DNA of 64,000 nucleotides from Saussurea involucrata (lineage: Eukaryota; Streptophyta; Magnoliopsida; Asterales; Asteraceae): positions 86,863,484 to 86,927,483 of the forward strand of contig CM066313.1 in NCBI GenBank assembly GCA_033807775.1, in the 5' to 3' direction. A model generated the notes under the pieces. It saw only the letters and a program-made list of their open reading frames with translations. It did not search any database and had not been told where the DNA came from. Positions 56,001-64,000 of the stretch are shown here, piece after piece. The position numbers and the translations under genes were made by a program. Every line of letters begins with the position of its first letter. Position 1 is the stretch's first letter.

Positions 56001-57471
56001 TAGTTCGAAATCTTGTGTGTGCTAAACATTTCCCAAAGTTTCAAAACACAATCCATATAAGGATTGGAAACACAAGGATTAGTTAATGCAATCCTATTTT
56101 CAAAATAAACTCTGTGCATGACTCAGTCGACATTCAACGTCTCGACTCATGCTCCTCTCCACCTTTCCAATCCACTATCGTCCTCCGGACATTTAAACCT
56201 CTTAGGGCAAGCTGAAAAATTACGTCAAATAATCCCTACGATTTTTCCTTAAATCCAAGTCGGCTCTATAAGCCTATGACTCTAGCACAATCTTCCATCT
56301 TGGCCCGAACTGATCTGCTTACAACAAATATCATCCTTATCGTCACTCCAAGTGACTAATACTATAATCGTCTTTCTATTCCAACGACTACTAGTTTAGG
56401 ACCTTCATCACTACCCCCAACGATCATCACCTCAAAACACTTCGAGTACACACCTGTACTAGTAGGTTTACTATAGTTGTTCCTACTTGTGATGGCTATT
56501 CTGGGTAGATAATACAACGCGTTATTAGCACATAACAACGCACACTAACAACACTCACGCCCAACTCCTCGGATTCCTCGTGACTTCCCCGACTCGAGCA
56601 TTGATCTTGTGCTTCCGATAGTAGGAGCTCTACTACTACCTTCCACACCTATCATCGCTCGTTCCGAGTCTCATCCCGAGGGTCCAAGTAGTTTCTCGCC
56701 GAAACTATACACATAAAATAATTTATCCACACATGCCAGTTCAAGAACATATCCTAAACAGGCAACTCATACAACTACTGTATATATAAAACCATCGGTC
56801 TCCCCGATCAGACAACCACAATTGTATACATAATAAACCATCGGTCACCCCGATCATACAACAACAATTAAATATATAAATAACCATATGCCTGCACCAG
56901 CATATATATACATCCACCCTTCCTAGCTCCCTAGGAATTTCCTCTTATCCCACTACCCTTGCTACTACCGAATCCCTACTAATTATAACGGGTGACCTCG
57001 CGAATACCCGATTATATGCAGTGCGAAACAAATAGACAGTCGAATACAAGACTCTATCCTAGAACGGTTGGACTCAAACAAGAGCTGCGCAATAGAACTA
57101 AATCGAATATTCTAAGGCTATAAATCTCTTACTGCATACAACCTAGAGGGCATCCACTTAGTAACCTATCATAATTAGCATAAATTCCTAATAGCAAGTA
57201 GTTCAACATACATCATAGTGTCCACAACAGGCAATCTAGCATGCATACTCTATGATCTAGAAAGCAATAAAACACTAAGTACTGTACCTTTTCCCTTGGC
57301 TCCGGCTGACTGTACACACTGCGCCATCGATCACCGTTTCTCAAACGGGTTTTCCTTTCTTTTATTTTCCAAAAAGATTTAATAAAGAATTTGAAAATTT
57401 CCCAGCCGCAACTTGAGACCAAACACACCGAGGTGCGTTTGATTCACTCAAGCTGTGCTCTGATACCAAGT
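53083..57471 (-). mobile_element. Almost non-coding interior of the tandem Gypsy element (LARD-like)
   Basis: In 4.4 kb there is no open frame above about 70 codons on either strand and no gag or reverse transcriptase motif. The left end keeps a polypurine tract and a relic of pol; the right end keeps the tRNA-Met primer-binding site (57457-57468, minus). A 46-bp unit with CATCGGCCACCCGCCGAACA is repeated about 3.5 times at 53495-53665. With almost identical LTRs and no genes, this fits a non-autonomous large retrotransposon derivative moved by proteins of a relative. Confidence 0.8.
53096..53193 (-). pseudogene. Relic of the C-terminal end of a chromovirus integrase
   Basis: On the minus strand the stretch reads FKWT-stop-EPEVEVRKTYPELF and then GIDFEDEV-stop. 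This matches the WTWEPE...YPELF tail at the end of plant chromovirus pol polyproteins, with the middle Trp codon changed to TAG. It fixes orientation and family of this element. Nothing upstream of it is readable as pol. Confidence 0.7.
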
Positions 57472-59744
57472 TGTAACGTCCCAAAAATTACAAGCAAATT
57501 TAAATTTTTAAATAAACAATTCATTGATAACAACTCAATAAATGATCCCAATGTTTCGTTTGCAAACACGTAATTAATGTCTTTATAAAATAAAACCAGC
57601 GGAATAAACGTTTAATTATTAAAATCATAAAGCAACCAGCTCTTCTCGCGCGCCAGTGTGTACTTGTCACGCCTTGGAGCCGCTCGGACCTGAAACCACA
57701 GTTTATTGGGAAAGGGTAAGCACGAAGCTTAGTGAATTCCAACACATGCGCAGATAGGAATTATATACACATCACCCCTATCCGCACATAAGCAACAACA
57801 TCACAGTTACATAAAACGAGTAAACATCTACAAGTAATTATGTATCCAACACCTCAGTACCATCGAGGCCTCGGTCCCACCGAATTGTAATGTATCCAAC
57901 ACCTCAGTACCATCGAGGCCTCGGTCCCACCGAATTGTAATGTATCCAACACCTCAGTACCATCGAGGCCTCGGTCCCACCGAATTGTAATGTAACACAT
58001 TTATACCAAGCATTCAAACCAATCAAATATTACACACCACAAACAACTAGTTCACACCACAAAGACAATAGTACATACAAACTATTATGACATGCATACA
58101 ACCCCTAACTACACAGTGAGAGAACTCACCTCGAATGCGCGCCCAGCTTAATAACACAATTCAAGCTTCACAATTACGGTCACTTCCCAGCACCTAAATG
58201 CATGTTAAAACGTGTCAATACAAGACCCGGACCCTATGACACGACACACGCTTAAACCGTCACTAAAACTATTTTCCGTTCTCACTAAACAGGTCTGTTC
58301 GGGACCTGTTTCGACCCCTTTAAACCCAGAAAATTCCCAATATTATTTCATGAACAGAAAGTACTCTGAGTTAGGGTTCCAAGGACATATTATACGCCTC
58401 CTAACGATTTTTCTACAATTTACTACGGATTTTACAAAAACAGATTCCGGAACAGCGAAATTCAGCACCTTTCAGTATAAAACGACAAATCGACCCATGC
58501 TACGCCCCGAACTGGGTTTTGCACAAAACACAGAAAAGTTTATAGACTCAAAATGGGAACTTTTGACACCAGTTTCACCCCAAACCGAGTTACGAGCAGA
58601 AAGTTATGATTTTCGCAAGATCAAGGCAGATTCCAGAAATTTTCACATGAAATGACGAAACACCGAACTTGCAACCACTTTTTCGCCCAGTTAGAGACCG
58701 AACCAGTTTTCCGCTAAAACACGGAAAACGTGCCCGACCCCGAACTAGAACCGTGGGCGCCAGTTTCAGTTCAATCGGACTTACGACAGAAAAGTTATGG
58801 CTACATGAAAACTGGACAGAAAACTAATTTTCACATCAAAATGGCGATTGCAATTACGGTTACGCGATTATGGTTACGGGTTAGGGTCTAGCTAACAATG
58901 GTTTACGAAAGCTGGACAACACCCGGCACCACCCACTGCCACCTCCGGCCGTGGTGGTCACCGGCGGCGGCGACGGTATTTCCGGCGACTCTTATATACA
59001 CGCACACGCACGCACACCCTCACGCACACCACTCCATCCTCACACCACCGCTCTCCTCACTCCCGATCATCCCACGCAAGAAAGACACATACACCCACAC
59101 AACCCGCCGCCCACCCACGGCCACCACAGCGGCGGCGTGCGGCGGTGGTTGTTCCACCGGAAAAACGAAAAGGAAAGGAAAGCGAAACGAAACGAAGAAA
59201 CGACTTACCTTGCGACGTCTACCCTCTTCCCCTCGACTTCTCCGACGAAAGGTGGTGTTGGCGGCGACCTCCGGCGGCAGCAGCGACGATCCTCCGGCGT
59301 CTCTCTCTCTCTCTCTTCGTTTCTCTTGTTCTCTTCCTCTCTCTCTTCTCGTTACATCTCTCTCTCTCGTTGCCGCATCACACAAAAGGAAGGAGAAAGA
59401 ATGAAATGGTTCGTGGGGTTTGATTGCTGCGTGAAAAGAAAACGAGAGGGAGGGGGGGGGGGGGGAAGCTTCACGGCGCAACATGAGAGAAAAAAAACAA
59501 GAAACAACTTTAGGGTTGCTTGATTCATAAGGAAAGAAGAAAACGAGAAGGAAATTTCAGCAACAAGTTCCATAAATTGCACCCTTAGCCCCTCAACTAC
59601 ACCTTATCTCACAATCTACACCAAAAGACACGAATGCTAACATTTTGGTCCTTTTTGACACCAAACCACTAACCAAAACAATTAAAGATAAACATTTTAA
59701 ATTATCAAAATTAATTAATAACATACCGGGACACGGGCTTTACA
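57472..59744 (-). repeat. Right (5') LTR of the tandem Gypsy element
   Basis: 2,273 bp, starting TGTAACGTCCC and ending CACGGGCTTTACA. The three 50-bp repeats are at 57842-57992 and the TATA box near 58990. It differs from 50798-53082 by a few substitutions (for example GCGACGG against GCGGCGG near 58970), one A in a homopolymer and shorter CT runs. Short frames such as 58898-59523 mirror those of the left LTR and are not genes. Confidence 0.9.
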
Positions 59745-60289
59745 TTTTTGTTTCGACTTTTTTTTACAAAGCAAAGTAAGAAATGAAAGTAATTAAACTA
59801 ATAAAGTTTCGATTTCAAATAACTCAAAACCCAATTATGAGCCTCGTCAATTTGTGATGAGACCCATTGTTAATACTTGGATTTTGGTCATAGGAAACCA
59901 AAAGAGAAGTAGATGAAATGATGATTGCTTTGAATTCAAAAGTCACCAGTAAGAACCTTGCCAACTTGTGACATAACCCATTACCAAAATGTGATTCCTA
60001 AATCTCAAGAAATCGAGAATAAGAAGAAGAAAAAAATAAATAAAATTAACAATATGCAACCACGCCGTTTCATTTATTACCGAAGTTTGAACCGTCGGAT
60101 CGTCGTGATTTTTGTACAGTAGTTTCAAGACATCTTTATCTACATTCTTAATGGTGGAGATCGGTTTTGGAGATCTGGAGGTCTCTTTTTTCTGTTCGAC
60201 ATAGTGCAATTTTCTATGTGATGTTTCTTCCTCTTTTCCTTTTACTTTGATTCTATACTTCTTAATGATTTGTTCCAAGAGTATGATGA
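59745..60289. other. Non-coding stretch right of the tandem Gypsy element
   Basis: No gene. 59800-60000 contains a loose duplication (GAGCCTCGTCAATTTGTGATGAGACCCATT at 59840 against GAACCTTGCCAACTTGTGACATAACCCATT at 59951). The minus frame 59943-60278 has no domain. Part may belong to the LTR that follows. Confidence 0.45.
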
Positions 60290-60582
60290 AAGTTGTTTGC
60301 CTATATTTTTATCTAGATAATACTTTTGTATTGTTTATTGGTGGTAGTGGACTTTAAGTGGCCTAAGGTTCACGTGGTTTTACTCTAGCCTTGAGAGGTT
60401 TCCATGCTGAAATCCATGTGTTCCGTGTGTGCTTGATTGTTGCTTATTTCTAATTTTGGTGGTTAATTATCATTGCATTTAGTATACCTTATTTGTTTTC
60501 ATACACAAAAGGTTCATATAAGTCGGTAAAGTTTTGTCCAGCGAAGGTTTATTCATATTGTTATCACATTTTTTCCATCAGA
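60290..60582 (+). repeat. 3' part of a Copia LTR (old fragment)
   Basis: Precedes a primer-binding site and gag. GTGGTTTTACTCTAGCC and GAGGTTTCCATGCTGAAATCC look like the R-U5 region of plant Copia LTRs, and the stretch ends TTTTCCATCA. The left end of the LTR could not be located. Confidence 0.55.
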
Positions 60583-60583
60583 G

Positions 60584-60595
60584 TGGTATCAGAGC
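60584..60595 (+). other. Primer-binding site of the Copia fragment (tRNA-Met)
   Basis: TGGTATCAGAGC, a perfect match to the usual plant Copia site, one base after the LTR end plus GAG. Confidence 0.85.
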
Positions 60596-60631
60596 TTTTG
60601 GTTATTGTTTTTTGTTAGATTTGTTTGAACG

Positions 60632-61018
60632 ATGGAAGCTAATACAAGTAGAATGATAAGTCTAAATGGTTCTAATTATAATGTTTGGAAAGGAAATATG
60701 GAAGACATTCTTTATGTGAATGGTTTTTATCTGCCTGTCTTTTCAACCGAAAAACCTGGCAATAAAACAAATACAAAATGAGATATTTTCATAGACAGGG
60801 TTTTGGGTATATTCGACAATGGGATAGATGATAACGTTTTGAACCATATTAGTGTGGAGACTCATGCTCGTACTATGTGGAACAAGCTTGAGCAATTATA
60901 TGCTCGAAATACTGGGAATGATAAGTTGTTATTGATTAAAAAGATGATCCAACTTAAGTACGATGATGGAACTCCTATCACTGATCGTTTGACTTTGAGT
61001 GATTTATGGATAAAATAA
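60632..61018 (+). pseudogene. Copia gag fragment (Tnt1-like style)
   Basis: ATG 60632 begins MEANTSRMISLNGSNYNVW, a familiar gag start of Tnt1-like plant Copia elements. An in-frame TGA lies at 60779-60781. The frame continues with DDNVLNHISVETHARTMWNK and LLIKKMIQLKYDDGTPITD, then leaves homology before its stop at 61018. Only about 130 codons remain; capsid end, zinc knuckle and all of pol are missing. Confidence 0.8.
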
Positions 61019-61304
61019 TCACAACTCGGGTTACCAAGACTAATGCTAATCTTGGCCTCAATTTGGAGTGAACCTCAAAGATTTCCGTGGCTACTTGACA
61101 AAGCGATGAGAGATTGTTTTCGACAAGATTTAATCAAACCATTGAGAGCATCTTTGAACATCTTGGACCTGGACTTTCTGATCGGTCCAATTTGCCATAT
61201 TAATGGATCTTTGTCATTCGGGTCTTTTGATGGGCTCACATATGATAAAAAGATATCTTTTTATCATATTTGACATTCTACCTATGTATTTAGTTTTTAT
61301 CAAA
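61019..61304. other. Unassigned stretch after the Copia fragment
   Basis: No recognisable gene. A 76-codon frame at 61043-61273 has no known motif. Confidence 0.4.
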
Positions 61305-61835
61305 GTTGTTAAGGCTCAAGACGCACTTAGGCGCAAAGAGGTCTTGGGGTCTAGGCGCGAGGCACATGTGTGAGGTGCGGACCTTAGGAATACAATGCAC
61401 ATTTTATCAATGTATATACACACAGTTACACACAAATCAAATATGCAACAAGTATAAGCCTCCAATGCAGCAACCAACAATATTTTGATAGAGGCAGAAC
61501 GGATAAGGTTTTAAAGTGTGAGCAGTGAATGAGAAGTTTTAATGTACGAGTATTTATTGAGGAGACAAAATTTTAAGGACCGAGTATTTAATATTAGGGT
61601 TTGAGTTATGCCATCTACTTTACAACTCCTTTTTTAACAAGTCTAGGAGATGAGAAGAAGAGTAACTTGTTTAATTTTATAAATCTTTATGAGGCACACC
61701 TAGGCCCACAAGGCGCCTCAACCAAGATGCAGAGCCTTAGCGAGTCTTGTGAATAAGCCGAACATCGACTTTAAAAAAAGCCCAAGACCTATAGCCTTAT
61801 GAGCCTATGTGCGCCCCAGGCACGCTTTTAACAAC
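61305..61835. mobile_element. Small inverted-repeat element with AGGCGC-type ends (MITE-like)
   Basis: GTTGTTAAGGCTCAAGACGCAC at the left and GTGCGCC...GCTTTTAACAAC at the right form imperfect inverted ends. Internal words such as TAGGCGC and AAGGCGCCT repeat on both sides. Such AGGCGC-rich repeats are common in plant genomes. There is no coding region, and the target duplication is unclear. Confidence 0.5.
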
Positions 61836-61949
61836 CATATATGGTTTTTATCGCATTAGTTTTCACGTTTGTAGTATTTATTTCTTTACGTTCGGACTTT
61901 GTAGTAACCTAATAAATACTTTTTTATAGTATGAATGAAAAAAAAAACT

Positions 61950-62055
61950 AGAAATCGGGTACTCGGTACCGGAACCAACAGTTCCGGGACCGGTTCTTTC
62001 ATTTTAGGAACCGCTGGTTCCGGTTTGACCAGGTACCCGCATTTGCTCATCCCTA
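61950..62055. mobile_element. Fragment with GGTACC / GGTTCCGG inverted words ending GCTCATCCCTA
   Basis: The end GCTCATCCCTA is the inverse of TAGGGATGAGC, a usual hAT-type terminal repeat, and the interior holds ACCGGAACCA and GGTTCCGGTTTG in opposite directions. The left terminal repeat is missing or decayed, so this is at most a remnant. Confidence 0.35.
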
Positions 62056-62099
62056 ATTACTGACTCGTCCGTGATGTTTTTATTTACCAATGTAATACA

Positions 62100-62211
62100 A
62101 AATCGTAATACAAAATCGTTGCCAGATACTCGTTTCCTTTGGTGATCTGTCGAAAATCATCGATGAGTATTGGCCATCGGTGATGTTCGTCAACGCTCAA
62201 TTCTAGTAGTG
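62100..62211 (-). mobile_element. Possible CACTA-type transposon end
   Basis: On the minus strand it starts CACTACTAGAATTGAGC, which resembles CACTA-superfamily ends. No opposite end and no 3-bp duplication were established. Confidence 0.3.
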
Positions 62212-63180
62212 CTTAGTGGTTGCATCAATGGTTAAGGTTGATAACCTAACATCATATATTACGTGGCAGTGACATTTGCAGTTTGTAAAAATGGTATTAA
62301 TGGCTAGGATTACTTCAATAATTACGGTGCTGTTAGCCAATGCTCAACCAACGTGGTTGTGCTGTGATAATTATGGGCCTGAACATCAATGGCTATGTAA
62401 TATTTCGTGGACCATATGAGTTGGATCAAGGAAGATGGTGCATGTAGAGGAATTTTTGTTTAATTATTATTGGATTCGAATAAATGACTTTAGCTTTTGA
62501 AGAAGACCATTATTTTGTGTATTCCCAAAGCATGTTTTGGATGTAGAGTTCTAAAATGAGTATTCCCATTTAATTTTGTATTTTACCGAATAAATTTTTC
62601 ATCGGGTTCTATTTGCTTTACTAAAAAAATGTATCCGTGATCTTTTACTTTGTCTAAACATTCTTTCTTTTTGGCAAGTTAGTTATGAACTAGACCTCAT
62701 ATAATGGTATAGTTCGTTACATTGACATCAACTTTTTTAATTTCAACAATATATTTTTGAAGTATATAATATTTATATACGACAAATGCAAAAAAAAATT
62801 CACATACCCTTCTCATATTCGGTGAAGTTTGAACCCTGACCTCCCATCGAAGCCAAATGCCCAGATACCGCTAGGCAAAAGACCCTTTGATTTCAAGTGT
62901 ATTTATGTCATTACAATTGTAATGGACAAACTTCATCACCTACTATTGTGGTATTGAGAACGAGACGTTCTCTTTGTGTAGTGCCCTGCTCCATTTTTGT
63001 TAATTGTCGAGGTCTCATCCCGCAATTAAGGGCTACTTGGTGCCGAGGGGCAAAGAACCCTACAAGTTATTCGACTCTTTATTTCTTTAAATAGTCACAA
63101 TTCTGATCGACTTGACTACACAATATTAAAAGATGTCTATTTTACTACTGATTTAAAAGAAAATTTACCTAACCAAGTCC
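62212..63180. other. Non-coding stretch with one tRNA-related-looking repeat
   Basis: No gene. 62826-62892 (GTTTGAACCCTGACCTCC, then ATACCGCTAGGCAAAAGACCC) resembles a dispersed plant repeat with tRNA-like 3' half words, but it lacks a full tRNA fold. The 65-codon frame at 62897-63094 has no domain. Confidence 0.4.
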
Positions 63181-63289
63181 ATGGGCTAAATTGTCATTCC
63201 ACTTCCTTAAAAAAATAGTAGAGGGACTATTTATGTAATTAACAATTTCTTCACATAAACCCTCCCCTTCGTTTCCTGAAACGCGATTG

Positions 63290-63327
<38 letters not shown>

Positions 63328-64000
63328 CGTAGGCTCTGCAAATCAGAAACGACGTCGCACGGGCAAGAGGACAAGAGGACGACGGAAACGCCGCTCCCCG
63401 CCGGAGCATCGCCGAGACAAGACTTTATTGGTCTCCGGTTGGTTTTAATCGTTGTTACATCATCTTATTTTCATCTTCTTGCGGTTTCTGTGCCCTAATA
63501 TTTCTTCAATACGGATAAAATATTTTTTCCATGTTAATGTGTTATTAGGAATCACAGGGAGGGTTAAAGAACTGAAACTTTGACGATTTTTTACGGGATC
63601 TTGACCGCTAATTTAGTCTTTTAATATTGAATTTGTGAGAGTCCGATGTTACACAAGAAAACCCTATTTATTGAATTTTAGAATTCTTCTGGTTCTGTGG
63701 AAGGGTTTTGTGTTAATTCCATGTAATGATTTTAGGTTAGTAGATTGGATTTCTATAGCCAATCACTCAATTTACAGAAAACTTTAGTTTGCATAACTAA
63801 TTGGGCGTTAATATTATTTTTAGTTTAATATGATTCAGATGAGTAGGTAGATCTTTTAATGCAACTTATCTTCTTGAATAGGGAAAGTGACATAGTTAAA
63901 TGTTGTTGGTGATAATGTTCATTTATTGTTGGATCTCTTGATGATCTGAAACCTATGGAAATGTTTTGAGGTGAGTAGGTGACTGATGTATGCTATATTG
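63181..64000 (+). promoter_or_regulatory. Probable promoter, 5' UTR and start of first intron of a host gene
   Basis: A run of 16 CT repeats (63292-63323) typical of plant 5' UTRs is preceded by CTATTTATG (about 63228) and ATAAACCCTCCCC (63255-63267). It is followed by a GC-rich exon-like stretch (GACGTCGCACGGG to GCCGGAGCATCGCCGAGAC, 63350-63420). After 63430 base composition drops to the T-rich kind seen in plant introns, and no long frame appears to the window edge. The gene itself would lie to the right. There is no coding evidence inside the window, so this is inference from composition and layout. Confidence 0.45.

Noticed and set aside
62826..62892. tRNA-derived SINE or degenerate tRNA
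   Set aside because: Some words look tRNA-like, but A and B boxes and a poly-A or short repeat tail were not found.

Overview
The window looks like nuclear DNA from a eudicot plant. It is AT-rich and made almost entirely of LTR retrotransposons with tRNA-Met or tRNA-Asp type primer-binding sites. It carries plant-specific lineages (SIRE-type Copia with an env-like gene, Athila-type Gypsy with an env-like gene, chromovirus-type LTRs) and plant-type MITEs. I see no rRNA or tRNA genes, no CRISPR and no complete host gene. The species cannot be told from what I can read. All family names rest on motifs and reading, not on a search.

Layout. 1-648 is an LTR. 1925-5873 is a 3'-truncated Copia element (Copia-A). 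At 7416-50065 a Tourist/Harbinger-like MITE of about 346 bp (TAA target duplication) is split by a SIRE-type Copia element (about 7542-49845). The SIRE element is itself split in gag by a 28-kb Athila-type Gypsy element (10630-38673, duplication ACATA) and in its env-like gene by a 2-kb solo LTR (44077-46091, duplication CGGTG). The Athila element carries two back-to-back solo LTRs in its integrase (17968-19665 and 19672-22668). Its env-like gene holds a full, very young Copia element on the minus strand (Copia-B, 25387-33579, duplication GATCG), and its 3' part holds a 1.3-kb fold-back element (34671-35969). This is nesting at least four levels deep, with precise target-site evidence at most junctions.

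At 50376-59744 lies a minus-strand Gypsy element with two nearly identical 2.3-kb LTRs and an almost non-coding interior. It has an extra copy of its 5' leader outside the left LTR, the footprint of a tandem dimer. At 60290-61018 is an old Copia fragment, and at 61305-62211 are small DNA-transposon remnants. At 63181-64000 is what looks like the promoter and 5' UTR of a host gene reading off the right edge.

How the genes work together. Only Copia-B has intact gag and pol; every other coding region carries stops, frameshifts, truncations or insertions. Copia-B has LTRs of equal length that look identical, so it may still be mobile. Its gag and pol are separate frames divided by an AT-rich spacer that has credible, phase-matched splice sites, and its promoter region carries six copies of a 12-bp palindrome just upstream of the TATA box. 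These two features, the fold-back element and the recurrence of palindromic motif arrays in unrelated LTRs are the most interesting observations.
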